NCBI RefSeq assembly: GCF_022808865.1
Contig: NZ_JAKZLB010000004.1
Coordinates: 1-64,000, forward strand
Reading direction: 5' to 3'
DNA: 64,000 nt
Source of the DNA: Geothrix oryzisoli
Lineage (GTDB): Bacteria; Acidobacteriota; Holophagae; Holophagales; Holophagaceae
Below the pieces are notes generated by a model. It was not told the DNA's origin. It saw nothing but the letters and a program-made list of their open reading frames with translations, and did no database searches. Shown piece after piece: positions 8,216 to 16,455 of the stretch (the first letter of the stretch is position 1; each line of letters begins with the position of its first letter). Made by a program: the position numbers and the translations under genes.

Positions 8216-8737
8216 CTAGGGGTGGTAAACACCCACGTAAGGCAGGTTGCGGAGTTTGCCGTCGAAGTCGAGGCCATAGCCCACCACGAAGTGGTCCTCG
8301 ATGGTGAAGCCGATGTAGTCCACGGGCACTTCGACCTTGCGGCGGCTGGGCTTGGAGAGCAGGGTGCAGATCTTCAGGCTCAGGGGTTCCCGGTCCCGGA
8401 GCAGGTTGCGGACCTTGAACAGGGTGAGGCCGGTGTCCACGATGTCCTCGACCACCAGGGCGTGGCGCCCCTGGATCGACCGGTCCAGATCCTTGAGGAT
8501 GTGGACCTCGCCCGTGCTCTCGGTGCCTGCGCCGTAGCTGGAAACCTGCATGAAGCTCACGTCGATGTCCAGGTCCATGGCCCGGACCAGGTCCGCGAAG
8601 AACGGGAACACCCCGTTCAGGAGTCCGATCACCACCAGGTCCTGTCCCGCGTAGTCCCGGGCCAGCTGGGCGCCCAGTTCCTGGACCCGGGTCCGGATCT
8701 GCGCTTCCGTGAGCAGCGGGGTGATGCGGTCGCGCAT
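8216..8737 (-). CDS. hpt: Hypoxanthine phosphoribosyltransferase
   Basis: This 173-aa enzyme salvages hypoxanthine and guanine to IMP and GMP with PRPP. The PRPP loop VVEDIVDTGLTL, the VIGLLNGVFPFFADLVRAM strand-helix and the C-terminal VDYIGFTIEDHFVVGYGLD are all typical. The ATG at 8737 has an AGGAGT ribosome binding site; the open frame extends far upstream antisense to the sigma-factor gene, but only this start gives the family length. It is the first gene of the hpt-lptE-holA operon, divergent from the ECF sigma gene. Confidence 0.95.
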   Translation of the reverse strand: MRDRITPLLTEAQIRTRVQELGAQLARDYAGQDLVVIGLLNGVFPFFADLVRAMDLDIDVSFMQVSSYGAGTESTGEVHILKDLDRSIQGRHALVVEDIVDTGLTLFKVRNLLRDREPLSLKICTLLSKPSRRKVEVPVDYIGFTIEDHFVVGYGLDFDGKLRNLPYVGVYHP

Positions 8738-8851
8738 GGAGACTCCTGGAGATTGAAGACTTGTACCCTTTCCATTCAACCCCAGAAGGGCTTCCCGGGT
8801 CCATCCAGTGACGGCGTTTCTCCTCCACTGTCCCTGGCGCCGGAGCCTAAC

Positions 8852-9499
8852 ATGATGGCGGAAGCCACCTTGAACGAGCCCCTGATACCCCAGACGGCCC
8901 ACCGGGTCGCCGATCGGCTCCCCGATCCGGCCTCGCCCTATCACACGCCGGAGGTGCTGGCCTGGGTCGAAGCGGCCCAGGGCGGGGACCAGACCGCGTT
9001 CGCCAACCTGGTGCGGCTGTTCTCCCGGGACATCTACGGAAAGGCCTTCTCCATCGTCAAGAACCACCAGGACGCCGACGACGTGGTCCAGGAGACCTTC
9101 ATCCGCGTGTTCCGCGCCCTGCCCGGTTTCCGCTTCGAGTCCTCCTTCCGCACGTGGCTCATCACCATCGCCACCCGCCAGGCCCTGAATTTCCGGGAGC
9201 GCATGGCCCGGGACCACGAGAGTCTCGAAGGACCGGATGGCACCCTGGAGCACCCGGCCCTGCGGGTGGAGGAGACCCAGGTGTCGGCCCTGCTGGACCA
9301 AGAGGCCAGACGGCTCCTGCACGAGGCCCTCCCGAAACTGCCCCGCCGCCAGAAGGAAGCCCTCACCCTGAAGCTGCAGCACGACTGGAAATACGAACAG
9401 ATCGCCCAGGAGATGGGCACCTCCGTGGGCAGCGTGAAGGCCCACATCTTCCACGCCATCCAGAACCTCACCCGCCACATCAAAGGAGGCCGAGCATGA
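8852..9499 (+). CDS. ECF-type RNA polymerase sigma factor
   Basis: The 215-aa protein has sigma region 2 (FANLVRLFSRDIYGKAFSIV, then DADDVVQETFIRVFRAL) and region 4 with its helix-turn-helix (LPRRQKEALTLKL, then YEQIAQEMGTSVGSVKAHIF). There is no region 3, so it is an extracytoplasmic-function sigma factor. Two ATGs stand together at 8852 and 8855. Its stop overlaps the start of a zinc-motif anti-sigma gene (ATGA), the classic arrangement for translationally coupled sigma/anti-sigma pairs. The signal sensed is probably envelope stress, given the third gene. Confidence 0.94.
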   Translation: MMAEATLNEPLIPQTAHRVADRLPDPASPYHTPEVLAWVEAAQGGDQTAFANLVRLFSRDIYGKAFSIVKNHQDADDVVQETFIRVFRALPGFRFESSFRTWLITIATRQALNFRERMARDHESLEGPDGTLEHPALRVEETQVSALLDQEARRLLHEALPKLPRRQKEALTLKLQHDWKYEQIAQEMGTSVGSVKAHIFHAIQNLTRHIKGGRA

Positions 9500-10002
9500 A
9501 CCCAGGGCCCCTTCCCGTTCCAGAAACCTGTGTCGCGGCCTTGTCCGCCATCGAAGCCGATCCCATGGACCCCGGCCCTGCGGCGGAGGCGCACATGAAG
9601 GCCTGCACGGCCTGCTCCGAGGCCCGGGTGTTCTTCCTGGCCCAGGAGGCCAGCCCGGAGGTCCTGGCGCCGGCCGGCTATTTCGACCGCCTCCCTGGCC
9701 GGATCCTCCGCAAGCTTCCTGCCCGCCCGGCCCTGCACCACCGCATGGGACTGCTGGGCTGGACCGCGGCGGCGGCCGTGCTCATGGCCGTGGGCACCGG
9801 CGCTTTCCTGGCCGGACGGGCGAACCGGACGCCCTATGTGGAGGCCACGCTGCCCCGCCAGCCCGACATTCTCGAGGTATCCACCTCCGACACCCCCTTC
9901 CACAACCATGAGGAGGAGGCGGCCCAGATCCAGGCCCTCAGCCCCGAGGAAATGAAGGCACTCTTGAAGCGCCTGGACTCGGCCCCGGCCCCGACGAGGT
10001 GA
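9496..10002 (+). CDS. Zinc-motif transmembrane anti-sigma factor
   Basis: The 168-aa protein starts inside the sigma-factor stop. Its cytoplasmic N-terminus contains AHMKACTAC, which fits the H-x3-C-x2-C zinc motif of anti-sigma domains, preceded by the expected helix. A single transmembrane helix (LGWTAAAAVLMAVGTGAFL, about residues 92-112) is followed by a short periplasmic tail ending in an acidic/coiled stretch. The layout predicts that it tethers the ECF sigma factor at the membrane. The overall sequence is not close to a named family such as RsrA. Confidence 0.8.
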   Translation: MNPGPLPVPETCVAALSAIEADPMDPGPAAEAHMKACTACSEARVFFLAQEASPEVLAPAGYFDRLPGRILRKLPARPALHHRMGLLGWTAAAAVLMAVGTGAFLAGRANRTPYVEATLPRQPDILEVSTSDTPFHNHEEEAAQIQALSPEEMKALLKRLDSAPAPTR

Positions 10003-10007
10003 TCCCC

Positions 10008-10514
10008 ATGTTCCGCCCCTCCCTGTTGATGTCCCTCCTCCTGCTGCTCGCCGGCCTGCCGGTCCGCGCCCAGGCGGAAGATGAACGCCCTCTGATGCGC
10101 TTCCGCATGGAGCAGCTCCAGCAGACGGTGGGCCTTCCCGAGGACCAGGCCCGCACGGTGGTGGAGCGATGGTCGCGCTACGATCGGGAACAGTTCCAAA
10201 AGACCCAGCAGATCCAGCAGATCCGGCGCCGATTCAACGAGATCCTGATGGGCCCGGGTTCCGAGGAAGAAAAGAACGCCAAGGTCCGGCCCCTGGTGGA
10301 GCAGTTCGTTGACCTGCGCCGCCAGCAGGCGGAGCTGAAGTTCAAGTTCGAGGAGGACATCCGCGCCCGGCTGAGCCCCGCCCAGCAGGTCCGCCTCATC
10401 ACCCATGTCGAGGAGATGCAGCGGCGCATGGTGGAGGCCATCCGCCAGGGCCTCGGCAACCGGGCCGAGCCGGGCCTCCGCCCCGGAGCGGCCATCCGTC
10501 GCGGCCGTCGATGA
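10008..10514 (+). CDS. Periplasmic Spy/CpxP-like helical protein
   Basis: This 168-aa protein has a signal peptide (FRPSLLMSLLLLLAGLPVRAQA) and a mature part that is almost all amphipathic helix, rich in Gln, Arg and Glu. LSPAQQVRLITHVEEMQRRM resembles the LTxxQ-type motifs of Spy/CpxP and periplasmic heavy-metal-resistance proteins. I chose ATG 10008, with AGGTGAT upstream, over the in-frame GTG 9999. As third gene of the sigma/anti-sigma operon it could be the periplasmic sensor or chaperone of the response. Function is inferred from fold texture and position. Confidence 0.72.
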   Translation: MFRPSLLMSLLLLLAGLPVRAQAEDERPLMRFRMEQLQQTVGLPEDQARTVVERWSRYDREQFQKTQQIQQIRRRFNEILMGPGSEEEKNAKVRPLVEQFVDLRRQQAELKFKFEEDIRARLSPAQQVRLITHVEEMQRRMVEAIRQGLGNRAEPGLRPGAAIRRGRR

Positions 10515-10518
10515 GCCG

Positions 10519-12234
10519 CTAGGACGGGGGCGCCTCCAGGACCACCGGGATCACCAGGGGGCGCGTCTGGGTGGTCTTGCGGATGACCCGCCGCAGGGCC
10601 AGGCGCAAGGTGTCCCGCAGCGCCTCTCCATCCTTGCGGACCTGGGGCGGCGCCTCCTCGTAGGTCTTGCGAGCGACGCCCGCCAAGAGATCTGCATAGG
10701 CCTCGTCATCGGACAACATCACGAAACCGCGGCTGAGGATGGTGGGATCCGCCGCCAAGTCGCCGGTCTGCGGGTCCACCAGCAGCGTGGCGAACACCAC
10801 GCCATCCTCCTGCAGGATGAGCCGGTCCTTGATCACGCGGGCGTCCACCATGTGGTCCACCCCCTCGCTCACGAAGCACTTGCCCACGGGCACGGCACCT
10901 GGCATGTCCACCCGGCCATCCACAAACAACCGCAGGCAGAGCCCGCCATCCAGCAGGGAGATGCGCTCCGGTGCCCAGCCCAGGGAGGCGGCCAGCTTGC
11001 CGTGGGCCCGCAGGTTCCGGTAGGTGCCGTGCACCGGCACCATCTGGGCGGGACGCACCGCCCGGATGAGATCCGCCAGCTCGTCGCGGCTGCCGTGCCC
11101 GGAGGCATGAACGGGTCCAAGACCCTCCAGCGAGGTCTCCGCTCCAAGGCGTTCGGCCTCGTCGAGCATCCGCGAGATGGCGACCTCGTTGCCGGGGATG
11201 GAGCGGGCACTCACCACCAGCCGATCGCCGGGCTGGATGGGGAGCCCCTTCACCTCCCGGCGGAGGAGGCGCGCCAGCCCGCTCATGGGCTCACCCTGGC
11301 TGCCGGTGCACAGGACGAGCAGATCCTCGGGATCGAAGAGCTGGGCATCCTTCACATCGATGAGGATGTCGTCAGGCAGGGACAGCCGCTTCAGGGAGCG
11401 GGCCAGCGTGAGGTTGCGGTCGAGGCTGCGCCCCAGGAGCACCACGCGGCGGCGGAATTCGTACGCCAGATCGATCAGCGTCTGGAGGCGGTGGATGTTG
11501 GAGCTGAAGGTGGTGACGAAGAGCCGCCCCTTCGTCTGCTCGAAGGCCGCCTCCAGTCCCTCGCGGCAGGCCGATTCCGAAGGTGAACGGCCCGGGCGGC
11601 CCACGTTGGTGGAATCCGCCATGAGCAGCCGGACGCCGGCATCCCCCAGGGCCGTCAGCCGCTCCATGCCCGTGGTCCGGCCGTCCAGAGGCTCAGGATC
11701 GATCTTGAAATCACCGGAGTGCACCAGCACGCCCTGGGGTGTGTGGAGCGCCAGCGCACAGGCGTCCGGAAGGCTGTGGGTGACCGGAATCCACTCGGCC
11801 TCGATCTCCCCAGCCCCCACCCTCACGCGGCCGTAGTCCGGCACGGTGTGGAGCAGGCCCACGTCCAGGCCATGTTCGCGCAGCTTGCCCTCCACCAGGC
11901 CCAAGGTGAAAGCGGTGCCGTACACCGGTACCGGCCACCGGCGCAGGAAGTAGGGCAGCGCCCCGATGTGATCCTCGTGGCCGTGGGTGAGCAGCACCGC
12001 CTGGAGCTGGTCCGCGAAGGGCTCCAGGTAGGCGAAGTCCGGCACGATGGAGTCGATGCCCGGTTGGTCGTCCGAAGGGAACAGCTGGCCGCAGTCCACC
12101 AGGAAGAGGCTGCGGGCGCTGTGCACCACCAGCGCGTTCATCCCGAACTCACCGAGCCCGCCGATGGGGATCAGCCGGAGTTCGCCGGCGGCGGGGGCCT
12201 CCGTCCAGGTTGCAAATTCAGGTGCGACGGGCAT
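10519..12234 (-). CDS. rnj: Ribonuclease J
   Basis: RNase J is a metallo-beta-lactamase/beta-CASP exo- and endoribonuclease used in mRNA decay and rRNA maturation. The zinc motif THGHEDHIGALPY is present, along with the upstream IGGLGEFGMNALVV strand and VLLGRSLDRNLTLA and TGSQGEPMSGLARLLR in the beta-CASP domain. The histidine motif HASGHGSRDELADLI and the C-terminal domain complete it. I chose ATG 12234, which overlaps the rsmA stop as TGATG and gives 571 aa; an in-frame ATG at 12291 would intrude 57 bp into rsmA. Confidence 0.93.
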   Translation of the reverse strand: MPVAPEFATWTEAPAAGELRLIPIGGLGEFGMNALVVHSARSLFLVDCGQLFPSDDQPGIDSIVPDFAYLEPFADQLQAVLLTHGHEDHIGALPYFLRRWPVPVYGTAFTLGLVEGKLREHGLDVGLLHTVPDYGRVRVGAGEIEAEWIPVTHSLPDACALALHTPQGVLVHSGDFKIDPEPLDGRTTGMERLTALGDAGVRLLMADSTNVGRPGRSPSESACREGLEAAFEQTKGRLFVTTFSSNIHRLQTLIDLAYEFRRRVVLLGRSLDRNLTLARSLKRLSLPDDILIDVKDAQLFDPEDLLVLCTGSQGEPMSGLARLLRREVKGLPIQPGDRLVVSARSIPGNEVAISRMLDEAERLGAETSLEGLGPVHASGHGSRDELADLIRAVRPAQMVPVHGTYRNLRAHGKLAASLGWAPERISLLDGGLCLRLFVDGRVDMPGAVPVGKCFVSEGVDHMVDARVIKDRLILQEDGVVFATLLVDPQTGDLAADPTILSRGFVMLSDDEAYADLLAGVARKTYEEAPPQVRKDGEALRDTLRLALRRVIRKTTQTRPLVIPVVLEAPPS

Positions 12235-13058
12235 CACGATGGGAACACCTCCGGGTGTTGATTCAACAGGGTACGAGTTGCGGACAGCCATGCCGCAGGC
12301 GCGATCACTTCGGCGCGCAGCGCCGAGGCCAGGCCCGCCGCTGTCAGGGCCTCGGCGGTCAGAGTTCCCTGCCAGTTGTTCGCCAGGGTCTTGCGGCGAT
12401 GGCCGAAGGAGCGGTGCAGGACTGCGAGCAGGGCCCGGCGTTCAGCCAAGCTGGGGGCGTCCAGGCGGGGGTCGAACTGGACCACCGCGGAATCCACCTT
12501 GGGAGCGGGTCGGAAGGAGCCGGGCCCGAGCTTCACCAGACGGGTCAGGCGGGCGCAGAGCTGGGCCAGCACCGACAGCGGCCCGTAGGCCTTGGTGCCG
12601 GGCTCACCCATGAGTTTCTGGGCCACTTCCAGCTGGAACATGAGGGCCATGCGGTCCCAGGGAATGCCCTCCGTGAGCAGCCTCGCCAGGATCGGTGTCG
12701 CCGCGTTGTAGGGCAGGTTGCCCACCACCGACCAGGGCCCGCCCTCGGGCAGGGGAATCCGCACTGCATCACCCTCCAGCAAGTGGAACTGAGGCTGGGC
12801 GGCGAAGCGCTCCCGCAGCAGCGCGCACGCCTCGGGATCCAGGTCCACCGCCCACAGGGGGCGCCCGTCCGCCAGGAGGCGCTCCGTCAGCACCCCAGGC
12901 CCCGGGCCGATTTCCAGCAGCCGGGGTGCCGCAGAAGCCAAGGCCGAGCCCACGATGGTGGCGATGGCCCCCTCGTTCACCAGGAAGTTCTGGCCGAGCC
13001 GCTTTTTTGCCCGGAGTCTGAGAAGTGGGGCGGATTCGGACACAGCCCAGGCTACCAC
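12234..13058 (-). CDS. rsmA: 16S rRNA dimethyladenosine transferase RsmA (KsgA)
   Basis: RsmA dimethylates the two adjacent adenines in the 3' hairpin of 16S rRNA late in small-subunit assembly. The 274-aa protein shows KKRLGQNFLVNEGAI at the N-terminus, the SAM motif EIGPGPGVLTERLL, the acidic DLDPEACALL and the catalytic NLPY in VVGNLPYNAATPILARL, plus FRPAPKVDSAVV near the C-terminus. The start is a GTG at 13058 behind an AAGG ribosome binding site; a GTG at 13043 is an alternative. It is coupled to RNase J, so two rRNA-maturation functions share an operon. Confidence 0.95.
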   Translation of the reverse strand: MVAWAVSESAPLLRLRAKKRLGQNFLVNEGAIATIVGSALASAAPRLLEIGPGPGVLTERLLADGRPLWAVDLDPEACALLRERFAAQPQFHLLEGDAVRIPLPEGGPWSVVGNLPYNAATPILARLLTEGIPWDRMALMFQLEVAQKLMGEPGTKAYGPLSVLAQLCARLTRLVKLGPGSFRPAPKVDSAVVQFDPRLDAPSLAERRALLAVLHRSFGHRRKTLANNWQGTLTAEALTAAGLASALRAEVIAPAAWLSATRTLLNQHPEVFPS

Positions 13059-13093
13059 GCACCTTATCCAGAGGTCATTTTGCCTGAAAGGGG

Positions 13094-13112
13094 TGTGTAT
13101 TTTTTATACACA
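13094..13112. promoter_or_regulatory. Palindrome upstream of the pilus operon
   Basis: TGTGTAT (13094-13100), a five-base T loop and ATACACA (13106-13112) form a perfect 7-bp inverted repeat in an AT-rich island of an otherwise GC-rich region. It lies 118 bp before the first pilin gene and 36 bp upstream of rsmA on the other strand, so it could be an operator for either unit. On the plus strand TTGAC at 13116 follows it, but I found no good -10 partner. Confidence 0.4.
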
Positions 13113-13229
13113 TTATTGACCAATCATGCTTTTTCACCATGCGTCTTATCTCTACCAATTCATTCAATTCGACTTAAAATTTTTATCAACACAGCCCTTC
13201 CCCCCCTACCATTTTCCATCGAGGCGCCT

Positions 13230-13907
13230 ATGGAACCCATGCCGCACGACGGTTCTCCCAATCAGGGGTACTCCCTGATTGAACTGCTAGTGGTGCTCGC
13301 GATCCTTTCGATCCTTGCCATCGTTGGAACCCTCAGCCTTGGCAGCCGGGCACCCCGGGCCGTCAAATCGACCACATTGCAGGTGCGCGGGGCCCTCCAG
13401 GAGGCTCGAGAGCTTGCGATTTCTACGGGCCGGAATATCACCATTAGAGCCACCTGGGACTCCGCAGCAAAAACGGCCAGCATCGTCACGGTAGATGATT
13501 CGCCTGTCCCCGCGATGAAATCCCAGGTTGCCCTTGATGCTTCTTCCCTTCGCTACTGCCGGGTCACCGGCTCTGGCGGCGCGTCCCTGCCCACGACCAG
13601 TCCAGACGTGAAAAGCCTCACGGCCGCCACCACCTATGGGTTCTCTTCGGGCAGCAATGGATGGAAGACCGACCTCTTCAACTCTTCCACCTATACCTTC
13701 GCCCCCAACGGGTACCTCATCGACAACACCAGTGGCGCAGCCCTCCTCGGAGGGTTCTTCGTCGGTGTCGTGGGCAATACCGTCAATCACACCGGTGTGC
13801 CCGTCGGCGTCGTCCTGGTCAATGACCAGGGCAAGATCATCGCCTTCTACAAAGCGGACTCCGCTGCCGGCACAGATCCCGATTATCAATGGCAGCGATT
13901 GGAGTAG
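13230..13907 (+). CDS. Type IV pilus minor pilin, FimT/GspH-like
   Basis: This 225-aa prepilin has a 13-residue leader ending in the prepilin peptidase site NQG^YSLIELLVVLAILSI, with glutamate at +5 of the mature protein and a following hydrophobic helix. The FimT/GspH character comes from the helix LQVRGALQEARELAISTGRN, then a beta-rich C-terminus. The ATG at 13230 has GAGG upstream. It heads a five-gene operon with PilV-, PilW-, PilX- and PilY1-like proteins, the usual set of minor pilins that prime pilus assembly. Confidence 0.87.
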   Translation: MEPMPHDGSPNQGYSLIELLVVLAILSILAIVGTLSLGSRAPRAVKSTTLQVRGALQEARELAISTGRNITIRATWDSAAKTASIVTVDDSPVPAMKSQVALDASSLRYCRVTGSGGASLPTTSPDVKSLTAATTYGFSSGSNGWKTDLFNSSTYTFAPNGYLIDNTSGAALLGGFFVGVVGNTVNHTGVPVGVVLVNDQGKIIAFYKADSAAGTDPDYQWQRLE

Positions 13908-13909
13908 CC

Positions 13910-14470
13910 ATGTCGACCATCAGACAGCCACACCCCTCGCAGGGCTTCTCCATGGTGGAACTCCTGATCACCATGTTCATTCTGGCCATCGGGCTGCTCG
14001 GCCTTGCCACCCTCCAATTTTCTGCCCAGGCCCAGGGACTCGGGGCCCGCCAGCGGGGCACGGCAAGCTTCGTGGCACACAACCTGCTCGACCGCATCCA
14101 AGCCGAGGGCGCATTGAGTTCCGGAGAGCGGGCCATCTCCATTGATGGGACCGTCACGCCGAATGGCCGATTCAAGTATATCGATCCCGCGGGAGCCGCA
14201 GCCACGACCGCGCTTGCCAACGATGACGGCTACACCATCCTGGGGCTCCTGCCCGATGATCCCTATTACGACCCCAAGGGACCTCATGCCACGGCCGACA
14301 AGACTCTGGTCTACAACACTTCGTGGATTCGGGGCAGAGGGGTGATCAATGCCTACGCCAAAAGCGGCCTCCAGGAATTCGTCGTCAACGTCACCTGGAC
14401 AGAGATCAATCCGCAAACGAAGGCCACCATCACCAAGTCTATTTCTGTGAGCCGCTATGTGCGAATTTAA
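13910..14470 (+). CDS. pilV: Type IV pilus minor pilin PilV-like
   Basis: The 186-aa protein begins MSTIRQPHPSQG^FSMVELLITMFILA, a prepilin leader with the cleavage glycine and Glu at +5. The segment IGLLGLATLQFSAQAQGLGA is typical of PilV, where the helix continues to 'QRGTASFVAHNLLDRI'. I chose ATG 13910, two bases after the stop of the first pilin. The gene end overlaps the next gene by 14 bp. Assembled as a minor pilin in the inner membrane and pilus tip complex. Confidence 0.87.
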   Translation: MSTIRQPHPSQGFSMVELLITMFILAIGLLGLATLQFSAQAQGLGARQRGTASFVAHNLLDRIQAEGALSSGERAISIDGTVTPNGRFKYIDPAGAAATTALANDDGYTILGLLPDDPYYDPKGPHATADKTLVYNTSWIRGRGVINAYAKSGLQEFVVNVTWTEINPQTKATITKSISVSRYVRI

Positions 14471-15647
14471 ACTCCACTCACGCCGGAACCATCGCGGTTT
14501 TTCATTGGTTGAGCTCCTGGTGGCGCTCGTATTCACCGGAATCCTGATGGCCGGGATGAGCAAAATTTTTACCGCCAGCATCAGCAATTTCACCGCCGGC
14601 ACCGAGACCATCGGAATCCAGCGGACCGCGCGGTTCGCCCTGCTCCAACTCCAGGAAGACATCCTGCAGGCTGGCTACCTGCTCCCCCCCCGCATCGTGA
14701 CGGAGTTGCTCGGAAACGCCCAGCCCCCGCTCAAGATCGAAACCCTCCAGACCAAATTCACCTATAAATCCACGGACGGCACCGACGTCACCCTGGTGAC
14801 GCCGGATGAACTTCAGATGGTGATGGATCTTCCGCTGAGCCTTCATGGGATCCTCGACGCCACCGTCGATCCTGCTGCGGGTGCCACGGACACCTTAAAG
14901 GTCCTCATCCCCAGTGGTGGTGCGGCGTTGAAGGTTGGCGATCTGGCCTTTATCGAGGACTCGGCCTGGGAAATCTTCAAGATCAATGGCATCGCCTCTA
15001 TCGGAAATACGTACACCCTCACCCTGGCGGACAACACCACTCTGCTCGACCAGTTTGGCAACGACACCAATGCCAGCCTCGTGTCCCCTTTCATCAACAA
15101 GAAGCACATCGGAACCGATGGCGGGACCGCTCCAGGCGCACAAGTGGCCTTCGTGCGCCCCCTGCAGGTGGTCAGTTACACCATCCAAGCCATGAATCTG
15201 GATCCCGGCAACAACACCGCCACCGTCCCCTGCCTCATCCGGAGGACCAAAGCCCTGGCCGATGCAAGCTTTGGCCCTTCCGAGATCATCGTGGAGGGCG
15301 TCACTGGATTCCAGTTGGATTGGAGCCTCGACGGTGGAAAGAGCTGGGTCCGGAAGGATAATGGCCTGACAACGGCCCAGTGGGGTGCCATCAAGACGGC
15401 CACCAGCAGCCAACTGACCACGATCGCCACCACCAGTCCATTGACCAAACTCCTGGTCGGAGGCATGGACAGCACCGTGGACCCGTTCTGGTTCAACTAT
15501 GCACCCGTGGTGATCCGCCTCGACATCGAGACGCGCTCGAAACTCCAGCGGACTGAGTACAGCAACGCTGCGAATGCAGCGGACTACCGCACCCGGCGCG
15601 AGACGCTGCTGATTTCATCCCGCAACTTCGCCCTCGGCAAGATCTGA
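14457..15647 (+). CDS. pilW: Type IV pilus minor pilin PilW-like
   Basis: At 396 aa this is the long minor pilin typical of PilW. The N-terminus MCEFKLHSRRNHRG^FSLVELLVALVFTGIL has the prepilin site and Glu at +5. The helix continues into TETIGIQRTARFALLQLQEDILQAGY, a PilW hallmark. The long C-terminal domain is rich in Thr, Asp and Gly beta structure. Its start lies inside the end of pilV, so translation is probably coupled. Confidence 0.88.
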   Translation: MCEFKLHSRRNHRGFSLVELLVALVFTGILMAGMSKIFTASISNFTAGTETIGIQRTARFALLQLQEDILQAGYLLPPRIVTELLGNAQPPLKIETLQTKFTYKSTDGTDVTLVTPDELQMVMDLPLSLHGILDATVDPAAGATDTLKVLIPSGGAALKVGDLAFIEDSAWEIFKINGIASIGNTYTLTLADNTTLLDQFGNDTNASLVSPFINKKHIGTDGGTAPGAQVAFVRPLQVVSYTIQAMNLDPGNNTATVPCLIRRTKALADASFGPSEIIVEGVTGFQLDWSLDGGKSWVRKDNGLTTAQWGAIKTATSSQLTTIATTSPLTKLLVGGMDSTVDPFWFNYAPVVIRLDIETRSKLQRTEYSNAANAADYRTRRETLLISSRNFALGKI

Positions 15648-15658
15648 AGGAACGGACC

Positions 15659-16402
15659 ATGCGATCGAGCTTCTCGTCCACAACCTCAAGGCAGTCCGAA
15701 CAGGGTGGCATCACCATCCTGGTAGCCCTGATCCTCCTCTCGGTCATGACTGTCGCGGCCCTGGGAATGAGCCAGACCACCCTCCGCGAACTCGCCATTA
15801 CGGGCAACGAAAGCACGGGCCGTAAGGCCGCCGAGGCCGCGGATTCCGCCCTCGACTGGGTGCTGATCTGGAGCAATCCGAACGCAGCCACCAGCATCAG
15901 TGCCTCCACAGATCCGATCACGGGCGCGAACACTTCGACCATCACCACCTCCACTCTGACTGGCGCACCAGGCATCGTTCAGGTCCAGATGAACAAGCTC
16001 TTGGCCGCCATCGGCGATTCGAGCCTGCGGGTGACCAAGCTGGACCCGCTACCCAACACGGCCCCAGGCAGTGGCCCGGACACCTACGGCAACCAGAGTG
16101 GCAACAGCGGTTCCCTCCGATTCTTCCTCCGGAGCGTGGACTTCAATAAGACCACGGCTCCTGAGCTCTTCCAGACCGCCGCAGGCAGCACAGGCTTTGT
16201 TCAGAAAGACTCCGTGGTGGCTCAGGCCTTCGACGTGGAAGTCCGCTACCTGGGCGAATCTCTCGCCAATCGCGCGAGCGGATTCAGGGCCAAGAAGCAG
16301 GGAGGCCTGTTCCTCATCCGCTCCGTAGGCCGGGCCAACATCGGCGCCACAGGCCAGTCTTTCATCGCTCAGCGCGAAGCCCTTGTGGATTACGCCCCCT
16401 GA
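15659..16402 (+). CDS. pilX: Type IV pilus assembly protein PilX-like
   Basis: The 247-aa protein starts with a basic leader and SEQGGITILVALILLSVMTVAALGM, a hydrophobic helix lacking the strict G^F-x4-E prepilin motif, followed by SQTTLRELAITGNESTGRKAAEAADSALDW. That A-x-x-x-E-A-A-x-x-AL/LDW pattern is the PilX N-terminal family. It follows pilW by 11 bp and precedes pilY1 by 53 bp. PilX-like proteins help seat PilY1 at the pilus tip in other bacteria. Confidence 0.85.
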   Translation: MRSSFSSTTSRQSEQGGITILVALILLSVMTVAALGMSQTTLRELAITGNESTGRKAAEAADSALDWVLIWSNPNAATSISASTDPITGANTSTITTSTLTGAPGIVQVQMNKLLAAIGDSSLRVTKLDPLPNTAPGSGPDTYGNQSGNSGSLRFFLRSVDFNKTTAPELFQTAAGSTGFVQKDSVVAQAFDVEVRYLGESLANRASGFRAKKQGGLFLIRSVGRANIGATGQSFIAQREALVDYAP

Positions 16403-16455
16403 TCGGCCCATCGCTCCAGGAACGTCCGGAATACCCCATCTGCTCGGAGCCTCCC

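Noticed and set aside
13116-13144. sigma-70 promoter TTGACC for the pilus operon
   Set aside because: At 17-base spacing the -10 would be ATGCGT, which is poor; no better partner was found.
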